A stretch of DNA of 64,000 nucleotides, from assembly GCA_947369165.1 (NCBI GenBank), contig CANBKJ010000001.1, forward strand, positions 1 through 64,000, given 5' to 3'. This document shows positions 50,667 to 59,268 of the stretch, piece by piece. Made by a program: the position numbers and the translations under genes. Position 1 is the first letter of the stretch. Each line of letters starts with the position of its first letter. The DNA is from an uncultured Lachnoclostridium sp. (GTDB taxonomy: Bacteria; Bacillota; Clostridia; Lachnospirales; Lachnospiraceae). The notes under the pieces are model-generated. The model searched no databases. It saw only the letters and a program-made list of their open reading frames with translations, and was not told the origin of the DNA.

Positions 50667-52565
50667 ATGACAAAAAAGCAGAAAAATGTATTGTACCGCA
50701 TTCTTTTTTCCGCTGCGATCTTCGCCCTGCTTTTTCTGTTATTCCATGCAGAGATTCTCGATGCAGATAAGATATTTGAAAATCATATTTATGCCGTATT
50801 GTTTGAATTCTGTCTGTATCTGATCCCCTATGTGGTTATCGGTGGGGATGTGGTGAAAAAAGCGGTGGTAAATATCGGCCACGGGCAGGTGTTTGATGAG
50901 AATTTTCTGATGTGTATCGCGACTTTTGCCGCCTTTGGAACCGGAGAATATGACGAAGCGGTGGCGGTCATGTTATTCTATCAGGTGGGAGAGCTGTTCC
51001 AGAGCTATGCGGTGAACCGCTCCCGCAGATCCATCACAGAGCTGATGGATATCTGTCCGGAATACGCCAACCTTGAGACAGAAGGCGGAGTGGAGCAGAC
51101 GGATCCGGAGGATGTGCTGCCAGGCAGTATCATTGTGATTAAACCTGGGGAAAAGGTGCCATTAGATGGTGTTGTTGTGGAGGGAAGTTCCTTTGTGGAT
51201 ACCAGTGCGCTGACCGGTGAGTCGGTGCCCCGGAAGCTGAACAGCGGCGATGAGGTCATCAGTGGATGTGTAAATGGTTCCGGTGTATTGCGGGTTCGCG
51301 TCACGAAAGAATTTGAAAATTCTACGGTAGCCAGAATTCTGGAACTGGTGGAAAATGCCAGCACCAGGAAAGCGAAAGTGGAGAACTTTATTACGAAATT
51401 TGCCAGATACTACACACCGATCGTGGTCATCGCTGCGCTTCTGATCGCAGTGATTCCTCCTCTTGTACTGGGACAGGGATTTTCGGAATGGATCCAGAGA
51501 GGATGTATTTTTCTTGTGATATCCTGTCCCTGCGCCCTGGTGATCTCCGTTCCCCTCAGCTTTTTTGGGGGGATTGGTGCGGCGTCATCCAGAGGTATTC
51601 TTGTGAAGGGCAGTAATTACCTGGAAATGGTCTCCCGGATGGATACCATCGTATTTGATAAGACAGGAACGCTGACAAAAGGAGAATTTGAGGTATCTGA
51701 AGTGATTTCAGAAGAGGGAATGGATGCTCTTCGCATGGCGGCTTCCGTGGAGAGATATTCCGGTCACCCCATAGCCCGCTCTATTCTCAACGCCTGCCAG
51801 GAGGACCTTGTAGAAGTATCAGGAGTAGAGGAGATCCCAGGGTATGGAATGAAGGGGATTGCAGAGGGAAAGATGGTCCTGGCTGGAAAGAAAAAGCTTT
51901 TGACTGAACATGGAGTGGCGGTTCCTGATTTTGCGGAAAGCCTGACTGTAAAACATCAGACCAGTACTACTGTGTATGTGTCTATAGACGGGGAGTATGC
52001 CGGCTGTATATTTATCTCAGACCAGATCAAGCCGGGAGTGAGAGAAGCCTTGTCCGACCTGAAAAGGGCAGGGGTAAGACGGTTTGTTATGCTGACAGGA
52101 GATAAGAAAGAGACCGGTGAGGCGATCGCCGGACAGCTTGGTATCGACGAAGTGCATGCGGAGCTGCTGCCGGAGGATAAGGTGACAGAGCTTGAAAAAA
52201 TCATGGAAGGGTTCAGTGAGGGCAGGTATGTGGCGTTTGCCGGAGATGGGATCAACGATGCCCCGGTTATCACCCGGGCGGATATCGGCATCGCCATGGG
52301 CAGTATGGGTTCGGATGCAGCCATTGAGGCGGCAGATGTGGTGCTGATGGAGGATGACATCTCGAGACTGGCTTCCATAATCCGAATCTCTGTGAAGACG
52401 ATGAAGATCGTGCGCCAGAATATCGTATTTGCCCTTGGAGTCAAGCTTCTGGTACTGGTTCTCGGAGCTCTGGGACAGGCAAATATGTGGGAAGCGGTAT
52501 TTGCGGATGTGGGTGTGGCAGTGATCGCTATTCTGAATGCCATGCGTGCCAATTCTGCCCGGTGA
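50667..52565 (+). CDS. P1B-type heavy-metal efflux ATPase
   Basis: A 632-residue ATPase of the Zn/Cd/Pb (ZntA/CadA) type. Membrane metal site CPC at 287-289 (VISCPCALVIS), phosphorylated Asp331 in DKTGTLTKGE, actuator TGES at 183-186, and GDGINDAP late in the chain. No N-terminal metal-binding domain; the neighbouring HMA protein may replace it. Exports divalent soft metal ions from the cytosol at the cost of ATP. Forms an operon with the two upstream genes. Confidence 0.93.
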   Translation: MTKKQKNVLYRILFSAAIFALLFLLFHAEILDADKIFENHIYAVLFEFCLYLIPYVVIGGDVVKKAVVNIGHGQVFDENFLMCIATFAAFGTGEYDEAVAVMLFYQVGELFQSYAVNRSRRSITELMDICPEYANLETEGGVEQTDPEDVLPGSIIVIKPGEKVPLDGVVVEGSSFVDTSALTGESVPRKLNSGDEVISGCVNGSGVLRVRVTKEFENSTVARILELVENASTRKAKVENFITKFARYYTPIVVIAALLIAVIPPLVLGQGFSEWIQRGCIFLVISCPCALVISVPLSFFGGIGAASSRGILVKGSNYLEMVSRMDTIVFDKTGTLTKGEFEVSEVISEEGMDALRMAASVERYSGHPIARSILNACQEDLVEVSGVEEIPGYGMKGIAEGKMVLAGKKKLLTEHGVAVPDFAESLTVKHQTSTTVYVSIDGEYAGCIFISDQIKPGVREALSDLKRAGVRRFVMLTGDKKETGEAIAGQLGIDEVHAELLPEDKVTELEKIMEGFSEGRYVAFAGDGINDAPVITRADIGIAMGSMGSDAAIEAADVVLMEDDISRLASIIRISVKTMKIVRQNIVFALGVKLLVLVLGALGQANMWEAVFADVGVAVIAILNAMRANSAR

Positions 52566-52598
52566 CAGAGAAGATCGTGGATTTTGCCATTTTTCCAG

Positions 52599-52627
52599 TT
52601 GTGTCAGCAGTTATAAAATGATATACT
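52599..52627 (+). promoter_or_regulatory. Promoter of metY
   Basis: TTGTGT (52599-52604), 17 bp, TATACT (52622-52627), 65 bases before the start. A small hairpin CAGCT/AGCTG follows at about 52648-52667. No SAM riboswitch or T-box pattern is present in the leader. Confidence 0.45.
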
Positions 52628-52691
52628 TGTTGTTAGCGATGTTGAGACAGCTTAATACATTGAGCTGATGCAAGTAAAGGAGAAATGTGTT

Positions 52692-53960
52692 ATGAAAAGA
52701 GAGACAAAATGTATTCAGGCAGGATATGAACCCCAAAATGGTGAATCAAGAATGATCCCTATTGTTCAGAGTACTACCTTTAAATATGATTCCAGTGAGG
52801 ATATGGGAAAACTATTTGATCTGGAAGCAAGCGGTTATTTTTACACAAGACTTCAGAACCCCACTAATGATTATGTGGCAGCAAAAATATGTGCCCTGGA
52901 GGGGGGGACTGCGGCGATGCTTACCTCCTCCGGACAGGCGGCCTCTTTTTATTCGGTATTTAATATCTGCAGCGCAGGGGATCATGTGGTATCCTCATCT
53001 ACGATCTACGGGGGAACCTATAATCTTTTTGCGGTGACGATGAAGCGCATGGGGATCGAGTTTACATTTGTAGATCCAGACTGTTCCGAGGAAGAACTGG
53101 AGGCGGCATTCCAGCCCAATACCAAAGCGGTATTTGGTGAGACCATTGCCAATCCAGCGCTAATTGTATTTGATATCGAGCGGTTTGCCAAGGCGGCACA
53201 TGCCCACGGGGTACCGCTGATCGTTGACAATACGTTTGCCACGCCGATCAACTGCCGTCCCTTTGAGTGGGGGGCAGACATCGTCATCCATTCCACCACG
53301 AAATACCTGGATGGGCATGACGCATCGGTAGGCGGCTGTATTGTGGACTCTGGAAAATTTGACTGGTTTGCCTATGCAGATAAGTTTCCGGGACTGACCA
53401 CGCCGGATGAATCGTACCATGGCATCACCTATGCAGAAAAGTTCGGGCTGGAAGGCGCTTATATCACAAAGGCTACCGCACAGCTTATGAGGGATCTGGG
53501 ATCGATCCAGGCGCCGATGAATGCATATCTTCTGAACCTTGGTATAGAATCCCTTCATGTGAGGATGCCGAGACACTGTGAAAATGCTCAGAAAGTGGCT
53601 GAATTTCTGGAGGCCCATGATCAGGTGGCATGGGTGAATTATCCGGGCCTGCCAGGAAATAAGTATTATGAGAGGGCAAAAAAATATATGCCGGAGGGAA
53701 CCTGTGGAGTCGTATCCTTTGGCGTGAAGGGCGGAAGAAGTGCGGCAGAGAAGTTTATGTCCAAGTTAAAAATAGCAATGATCGCGACCCATGTGGCAGA
53801 TGCCCATACCTGTATTCTCCATCCGGCATCGGCGACACATCGTCAGATGAATGATGAAGAACTGGTTGCTGCCGGCGTGGGACCGGATCTGGTGAGATTA
53901 TCTGTGGGAATTGAAAATGTCAATGATATTATAGAAGATCTGGCGCAGGCATTGGCATAA
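52692..53960 (+). CDS. metY: O-acetylhomoserine sulfhydrylase
   Basis: ATG 52692 follows AAAGGAG at 10 bases; ATG 52668 has no site. The 422-residue PLP enzyme makes homocysteine from O-acetylhomoserine and sulfide. Motifs: YTRLQNPTND, TSSGQAAS, VDNTFATPINCRPFEWGADI, the PLP lysine in HSTTKYLDGHDASVGG, and SVGIENVNDII at the end. Cystathionine gamma-synthase-family relatives are a possible alternative, but overall pattern and length fit MetY. Confidence 0.9.
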   Translation: MKRETKCIQAGYEPQNGESRMIPIVQSTTFKYDSSEDMGKLFDLEASGYFYTRLQNPTNDYVAAKICALEGGTAAMLTSSGQAASFYSVFNICSAGDHVVSSSTIYGGTYNLFAVTMKRMGIEFTFVDPDCSEEELEAAFQPNTKAVFGETIANPALIVFDIERFAKAAHAHGVPLIVDNTFATPINCRPFEWGADIVIHSTTKYLDGHDASVGGCIVDSGKFDWFAYADKFPGLTTPDESYHGITYAEKFGLEGAYITKATAQLMRDLGSIQAPMNAYLLNLGIESLHVRMPRHCENAQKVAEFLEAHDQVAWVNYPGLPGNKYYERAKKYMPEGTCGVVSFGVKGGRSAAEKFMSKLKIAMIATHVADAHTCILHPASATHRQMNDEELVAAGVGPDLVRLSVGIENVNDIIEDLAQALA

Positions 53961-54020
53961 AGGAATTCGTGGACTTCAACGAAGGGGGATCTCTTTGATA
54001 CCCCGGTGTTAAAGGGCTGG

Positions 54021-54057
54021 AAAGAACAGGTGAAAATCATTTGCCTGTTCTTTTTTT
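54021..54057 (+). terminator. Rho-independent terminator after metY
   Basis: AAAGAACAGG (54021-54030) and CCTGTTCTTT (54044-54053) form a perfect 10-bp stem that runs into a T-tract ending at 54057. Confidence 0.9.
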
Positions 54058-54146
54058 GTGTAGGTACTTGAGCACCTGTGAGCCCTGGCGGTCTAGCTAA
54101 GTGTGATTCTCGTGGTTGGAGATTTTTATATTTATAAAAATAATGC

Positions 54147-54175
54147 TTGCAATTTATTAGAAAAGGAGATATAAT
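54147..54175 (+). promoter_or_regulatory. Strong sigma-A promoter of the surface-protein gene
   Basis: TTGCAA (54147-54152), 17-bp spacer, TATAAT (54170-54175): one of the best promoter matches in the window. It implies a leader of roughly 285 bases before the next gene. Confidence 0.75.
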
Positions 54176-54468
54176 GACAATCAATCTGAAATTCTAAATT
54201 CAGTATCAGACATTTCGTCTGGAAATCACTATGAAAAGATGGAACAGCCATCAAAAACACAGCCTGCGCGTTTGGCTGGAGCACATTGGCGCCGCCACAT
54301 CAGAGCCGCCACGTCAGAGCTGTAATATATTACTGCCGGGAATGCAGCGATAATAGAGCGAATGGGGGGGATGTTGTCATGAATGTTGTTTTTTATGTGT
54401 AAAAAATGATAGAGCGACAGTGACAAGCTGTTTTTCGTTGTATTAGTATGAATAAGGGGGATTTATGT
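54176..54468 (+). other. Long untranslated leader with a 14-bp tandem repeat
   Basis: This gap has no gene. It holds a direct tandem repeat GCCGCCACATCAGA / GCCGCCACGTCAGA (54291-54304, 54305-54318) and G- and T-rich runs (GGGGGGG near 54365). No known riboswitch pattern was recognised. The stretch from 54058 to 54146 before the promoter also shows nothing except a short AGGTACTTGAGCACCT imperfect palindrome. Confidence 0.5.
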
Positions 54469-57273
54469 ATGAAAATAAATAAGGGAATTGAAAAATTAAT
54501 AATATCTCTTCTGTTGATCTTAGCTCTGTTAGCGGGGATCTGCCAAGAAGCGCCAGTTTTTGCGTCTACAGCAGTAGTAGCTAGTGGAAAAATAGGGAAT
54601 AATAGCTGGCAGCTGGATTCTGATGGCGTTCTTACCCTGTCAGGTAACGACGAATTTGTGACTATGAAACGGGAAAGTCTGCCATGGTATGGTTATCGGT
54701 CAGATATTAAAAAGGTTGTTTTTGTTATGAGCCGTGTTCCGGGAGGCGATATCAGTGGATATTTTGCTGACAGCCCCAAGCTTGGTTCTGTAAACAATAT
54801 TCCTTCCGGAATTGAAAAAATGCAGGAGAGCTTTCTCGGCTGCCGGCAGCTCAGGCAGGTTGGGACGATACCGGAAACTGCTGTATCCATAACCAGAGCT
54901 TTTAAGAATTGCAGCAGTCTGAATCAGCAGATCACAATTCCAGGAAATGTAGTCGAGGCGTCAGGCCTGTTTGACGGCTGCCTTGCACTGTCGGTTACGC
55001 CGGTGATCCAGAGTGACCGCATCGAGGACATGAGCTATATGTTCCGGCATACCGCACTTACTTCTGCACCCCGCCTGTCGAAGGCGGCGAGAGATTTATC
55101 CTATACTTTCAGTCAGTGTGATATGCTCAAGTCAGCGCCGGTGATACCCGAAACGGTTGAGCTTATGGAGCATACCTTTGAATACTGCTATGAAATGACG
55201 TCGGCGGCGGCCATTCCGCCCAATGTAAAATCTATGAGTTATTGCTTTACATACTGCATGGAGCTAATGTCTGCACCTGTCATTACTTCAAAAAAACTGG
55301 AGGATATGAGCGGCGCATTCAGTTATTGTTATAATATGCAGACAGCACCGGGGATTCCAGGAAGTGTGAAAAATCTTGATTATGCCTTTTATAACTGTCA
55401 GAGTATGAGGACAGTACCGGACATTCCGCCGAATGTCACAACGATGCGTTATTGCCTGGCACGCTGTGGAAGGGCAGAGGGTTCCATGACTATTTATACG
55501 GTGATTAAAGATCCTGAAAAGTATCATTGTTTTGCCGGGGATACAGCACTGTACAGTCCGCACAATAAACCCTATTATCTCGGAGGAACTGGGAAAGGGG
55601 TAAAGGTGAACTATGTGAAAAATAATAAAGATGATGTAATAAAATATCTATCCAGGGGATGGAACTGCGGGACGCTGGTGAATAACAAATATATAGAAGG
55701 TCTGAGTCTTGGGGAGAGCAAAGAACAAAAAATAGCGGATTGTATCGTAAAAGGTCTAAAGTCATTTACTTATACAGGGAAAGGATTTTGGCCGGAACCT
55801 GAGATTTATTATAGCAGTCTGAAATTAAAGATGGGGACAGATTATTCATTATCTTATGAAAATAACGTGAATGCGGGCACCGCTGTCATCCATATATCGG
55901 GAAAGGGAAACTATAAAGGCAGAAGTATTGCGGAATTTACCATTCATGAAGCAGTTTTTTCAACAGTAAAGGCTTATTCCTATACAGGAGTTTATGATGG
56001 AAAGCCCCACTCCATCACCGTGTCTCAGGATGAGGGCGGTAAGATTGAATATGGGACGGAAGAAGGGCAGTTCACGATGGACAAATGTCCGGAGTATACA
56101 CTGCCAGGCACATACCGGACATATTTCCGGGTGGTAAAGCCAAACTATGTCACATATACCGGGAGTGCGGACGTGATCATCGAAAAAAATACACTGCAGG
56201 TTCAGTCCGAGGGATACTCCGGAGATTATGACGGAAATCCCCATAGTATCTCTATCCAGACCGAGAAGGAAGCTGTTGTCAGATATGGCACCAAAAAAGG
56301 AGAGTATACAACAACCGTCTGCCCATCCTATGTAAATGTGGGAAGATATAACGTGTATTTTGAAGTTTCCAGGACAGGTTATGAAACTTTTTACGGAATG
56401 CGGATGGTCATCATAAGGCGCAAACAGATCCATGAGATGACATTTCCTACTGCCTCAGCGATCCGCAGTGGGGAACGGCTGGGAAGTTCGCGGCTGTCTG
56501 AGAATTATAATACATATGGAATATTTTACTGGAAAACACCCAACGCGATTCCAGAAGAAGGAAGCGGTTCCTATCCAGTAGTTTTTCAGCCGAAAGATCT
56601 GGTGAATTATGATTTTAGTGAGTTGGAAGGATACGATGAGGAGGAGAAAAAGGTCACGCGTCAGGTGACAGTTCAGGTGATAGTACCGACGCCAGAACCA
56701 ACACCAACATCAATGCCAGATGTAACACCGGACACAGTACCAAATGTAACGCCAGATGTAACACCAGATGGAATTCCTGAGACAACATTGGAGCCAGACG
56801 GACAGCCGGAACCTGGAGCCACGGACAAACCAGAAGCATCACAGAAACCGGATGATTTTCCCGGAACGTCGCCGATCGAAACGATATCACCAGAAGAGGT
56901 ACAGGAAGGCCAGGGGATTTCCACATGGATTCAGATGTTCGATAACTGGCAGGAGAGAAAATATATCAAGACTGGGGAAAAGGTGCGCCGGCCCGGCAGA
57001 GTCAAAATTATAGAGATAAAGCGAAAGAAAAAGCAGATCTATATTTGCTGGAAAAAAATAGGTGGGGTTACGGGGTATCAAGTGCTGTATTCACCAAAGC
57101 GGTCCATGAAAAAAGGTGTAAAAAGAAAAAATGTCCGCAAAATGCGGACAAGTTTTAAATGGAAAAATTCAAAAAAATGTTATATAAAGATCCGGGCATA
57201 TTTCACAAATGGAAAGAAAAAAATGTATGGAAAATGGAGCCCGATACGCCAGGTGAAAGCAGGAAAGGGGTAA
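54469..57273 (+). CDS. Large secreted repeat-containing surface protein
   Basis: ATG 54469 is 10 bases after AGGGGG; ATG 54448 has no site. The product is 934 residues. The signal peptide ends near 33 (LLILALLAGICQEAPVFAS). Residues 90-340 are about nine repeats of 22-24 residues (patterns like MSYCFTYCMELMSAPVI, LDYAFYNCQSMRTVPDIPPN), related to leucine-rich or BspA/DUF285-like units but with Cys/Tyr in place of many Leu. Residues 420-660 contain three beta modules of the MBG/YDG kind (YTGVYDGKPHSITV). A Thr/Pro/Asp-rich linker follows, then a basic Fn3-like end (VTGYQVLYSPKRSMKKGV). No LPXTG motif. Likely an adhesion or wall-bound protein. Confidence 0.8.
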   Translation: MKINKGIEKLIISLLLILALLAGICQEAPVFASTAVVASGKIGNNSWQLDSDGVLTLSGNDEFVTMKRESLPWYGYRSDIKKVVFVMSRVPGGDISGYFADSPKLGSVNNIPSGIEKMQESFLGCRQLRQVGTIPETAVSITRAFKNCSSLNQQITIPGNVVEASGLFDGCLALSVTPVIQSDRIEDMSYMFRHTALTSAPRLSKAARDLSYTFSQCDMLKSAPVIPETVELMEHTFEYCYEMTSAAAIPPNVKSMSYCFTYCMELMSAPVITSKKLEDMSGAFSYCYNMQTAPGIPGSVKNLDYAFYNCQSMRTVPDIPPNVTTMRYCLARCGRAEGSMTIYTVIKDPEKYHCFAGDTALYSPHNKPYYLGGTGKGVKVNYVKNNKDDVIKYLSRGWNCGTLVNNKYIEGLSLGESKEQKIADCIVKGLKSFTYTGKGFWPEPEIYYSSLKLKMGTDYSLSYENNVNAGTAVIHISGKGNYKGRSIAEFTIHEAVFSTVKAYSYTGVYDGKPHSITVSQDEGGKIEYGTEEGQFTMDKCPEYTLPGTYRTYFRVVKPNYVTYTGSADVIIEKNTLQVQSEGYSGDYDGNPHSISIQTEKEAVVRYGTKKGEYTTTVCPSYVNVGRYNVYFEVSRTGYETFYGMRMVIIRRKQIHEMTFPTASAIRSGERLGSSRLSENYNTYGIFYWKTPNAIPEEGSGSYPVVFQPKDLVNYDFSELEGYDEEEKKVTRQVTVQVIVPTPEPTPTSMPDVTPDTVPNVTPDVTPDGIPETTLEPDGQPEPGATDKPEASQKPDDFPGTSPIETISPEEVQEGQGISTWIQMFDNWQERKYIKTGEKVRRPGRVKIIEIKRKKKQIYICWKKIGGVTGYQVLYSPKRSMKKGVKRKNVRKMRTSFKWKNSKKCYIKIRAYFTNGKKKMYGKWSPIRQVKAGKG

Positions 57274-57279
57274 TGCGAT

Positions 57280-57711
57280 TTATTCACTATCCAAGAATCG
57301 CATCTTGCTGTTTGCAGATTTGGCAACTTCGCCAATAAAAGCACCTTGTATATTTTTAGAATGTACACAGTTGGCGCAGTAATTTCCAAAACGAATCGGA
57401 ACACCGCAGCTTTTGCAGTGAATGAACACGGAAGAATTTTCCGGTATCTCTACTCTGCCCAGCCGGAGATATTCCCCGATCTTTGATTTGCGGACCCCGG
57501 TATTTGCAGATAATTCAACGGCGTTAGTAGGACCGTTTTCATCAAGATATTTTTTTATCTTACCAAAATCATTATATTGTTCACATCCACATTTCTCACA
57601 TACGAATTTTCCGGCATATTTATATTGCATTAAAATATGGCATTCAGGGCACCAGAATTGCGAATCGTCAGAATAACGTTCTCTTTTAAGTATCACTTTA
57701 TTATCTTCCAT
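57280..57711 (-). CDS. Zinc-ribbon and HTH protein, flagellar-operon YvyF-like
   Basis: A 143-residue protein with two zinc ribbons (CPECHILM...CEKCGC at 21-43, CKSCGVPI...CANC at 99-115) around a helix-turn-helix (GPTNAVELSANTGVRKSKIG). The pattern recalls YvyF-type proteins of flagellar operons, but no flagellar genes are near. AGGAGGTGG precedes the ATG. It ends 6 bp from the convergent surface-protein gene with no strong terminator between. Confidence 0.65.
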   Translation of the reverse strand: MEDNKVILKRERYSDDSQFWCPECHILMQYKYAGKFVCEKCGCEQYNDFGKIKKYLDENGPTNAVELSANTGVRKSKIGEYLRLGRVEIPENSSVFIHCKSCGVPIRFGNYCANCVHSKNIQGAFIGEVAKSANSKMRFLDSE

Positions 57712-57809
57712 TGTGCCACCTCCTACATAATATACTTAAAGTTTACTAAAATTAGAAAGAAATTGCAATACATATTCTAAAGGAAAAATATTTTTTATCT
57801 AAAAAAGTT

Positions 57810-57839
57810 AAAAAGGCTGCTCAACGGAGCAGTCTTTTT
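57810..57839 (-). terminator. Terminator of the malic enzyme-radical SAM-DUF4364 group
   Basis: On the minus strand AAAAAGACTGCTC and GAGCAGCCTTTTT form a 13-bp stem with one G-U pair and a 4-base loop, then a T-rich tail. The stem includes the stop codon of the DUF4364 gene. Confidence 0.8.
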
Positions 57840-58336
57840 ATGGAAAGAGAATATAATTCACTGCTTTGTTCCCGCCAGTTATTACATATTTTTACTGCAT
57901 CTTCTTCCGTTGGCACAGTCAGTTTCGTCTCAAATAAAATATGATTGTTTTCCCGGAGAGAGCAGGTGGTGATATATTCGCCATGATCCAAAAGGGTATA
58001 ATCACTAATCGCTGTAAGTCGGTCAATGATTGGCAGACTGTTTTTTTCCAGATATTCATCGATCTCCTGACGGATTTCCGCGGAAAGGCTGGAGATAAAT
58101 AAGTTCAGTGTCTCCCTGCCTGCATCTGTAATGCTGTAAAAGGAGGTGTTATAGGTGGCCGAACAGGATATGAATTCTGCCTCCAGCAGTTCTGCAAAGG
58201 CATTTTGCACATTAAAATAATTGGTATACCCCCGTTCTGTTATATAATCTGAGATCAAATTAAGTGTCATAGGGGATTCTACCTGGTTGAGGGTATACAG
58301 GATAATTAATTTGTAGATGGTAATGGCTTCTTTCAT
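57821..58336 (-). CDS. DUF4364 family protein
   Basis: A 171-residue protein. The N-terminal 80 residues look like a winged helix (IYKLIILYTLNQVESPMTLN, EAEFISCSATYNTSFYSITD). The family is DUF4364, common in Clostridia and of unknown function, perhaps a PadR-like regulator. Its ATG overlaps the stop of the radical SAM gene (TGATG), so it is translationally coupled. Confidence 0.8.
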   Translation of the reverse strand: MKEAITIYKLIILYTLNQVESPMTLNLISDYITERGYTNYFNVQNAFAELLEAEFISCSATYNTSFYSITDAGRETLNLFISSLSAEIRQEIDEYLEKNSLPIIDRLTAISDYTLLDHGEYITTCSLRENNHILFETKLTVPTEEDAVKICNNWREQSSELYSLSIKRLLR

Positions 58337-59268
58337 CAGGCGTTATACTCCTTTCCCTGCCATATATTCCGGATCTTAAGCTGGCGGTGAATCTCATTGA
58401 GTACCTGCCGTTTGCGACGGCTCCACTCAGGAGCGATGAGCAGGTCTCCCGGTCCGTCTCCGGTCAGACGATGGATGATGATGTGTTCTGGCAGAATAGA
58501 AAGGGAACGGAGAACGATTTGTATATATTCCTCTTGTGACAGTGCTCTGAATTCTTGATTCAGGTACATATCTGCTAGAACTGTATCTTTTAATATATGC
58601 AGCAGCTGTATTTTTATCCCGTCAGATCTGCTTCCTGCATGGGCGACCGTTTCAAGAAAATCGGTTTCGGTCTCCTGGGGCAGTCCGGCGATAACATGAG
58701 TAACGACTTCGATGCCAATGGATTTCAGAGATTGTACAGCTTTATCATAGACATTTAGAGGGTATCCCCGATGAATCAGGTCTGCGGTGGATTCATGAAT
58801 GGTCTGCAGGCCCAGTTCTACTATAATAGGTTTAATCCGGCGACACTCTTCTAAAAGTTTCATGACCTCCGTTGGCAGACAATCCGGCCGGGTGGCGATG
58901 GATAACATGACCACATCCGGATGCTCCAATGCCTCCATGTACATGGGGCGGAGAATCTCTATCGGTGCATAAGTATTGGTAAAAGACTGAAAATAGGCGA
59001 TAAAACGATTCCCAACTTGTTTTCTCTTTGAAAGACCACGGATACCGTTATCAATCTGTGTTTTGATTGAACTGGTTCGGGGAGAAGCGAAGTCGCCAGA
59101 GCCATTCCCGCTGCAGAAGATACAGCCTCCCCGGCCAAGGGTTCCGTCCCGGTTGGGGCAGGACAGTCCACTTTCCAGAGATACTTTATATATTTTTTCT
59201 CCATAGCGCTGTTTCATCTCATAGTCCAGAGAATGGTATGGTTTTTCACCCCAGAGTCGTTTCATCAT
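58336..59268 (-). CDS. YhcC-type radical SAM protein (TIGR01212)
   Basis: A 310-residue radical SAM protein. The cluster cysteines are Cys37, Cys49 and Cys52 in SCPNRDGTLGRGGCIFC, the wide spacing that marks the TIGR01212/YhcC group. AYFQSFTNTYAP and ELGLQTIHESTADLIHRGY follow. The group is Elp3-related; its exact reaction is not known to me. It starts 23 bp inside the end of the malic enzyme gene. Confidence 0.88.
   Translation of the reverse strand: MMKRLWGEKPYHSLDYEMKQRYGEKIYKVSLESGLSCPNRDGTLGRGGCIFCSGNGSGDFASPRTSSIKTQIDNGIRGLSKRKQVGNRFIAYFQSFTNTYAPIEILRPMYMEALEHPDVVMLSIATRPDCLPTEVMKLLEECRRIKPIIVELGLQTIHESTADLIHRGYPLNVYDKAVQSLKSIGIEVVTHVIAGLPQETETDFLETVAHAGSRSDGIKIQLLHILKDTVLADMYLNQEFRALSQEEYIQIVLRSLSILPEHIIIHRLTGDGPGDLLIAPEWSRRKRQVLNEIHRQLKIRNIWQGKEYNA

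Noticed and set aside
52565..52692. SAM riboswitch or T-box before metY
   Set aside because: The short leader lacks the conserved cores and has only a small hairpin.
54174..54197. Seven-codon ORF (MTINLKF) with a good AAGGAG site
   Set aside because: Its ATG overlaps the TATAAT -10 box, so the RNA would start after the ribosome site. It is a by-product of the promoter.
54176..54468. Possible c-di-GMP or other known riboswitch in the surface-protein leader
   Set aside because: No GGGACGCAAAGC-type or other consensus core was found on the plus strand.
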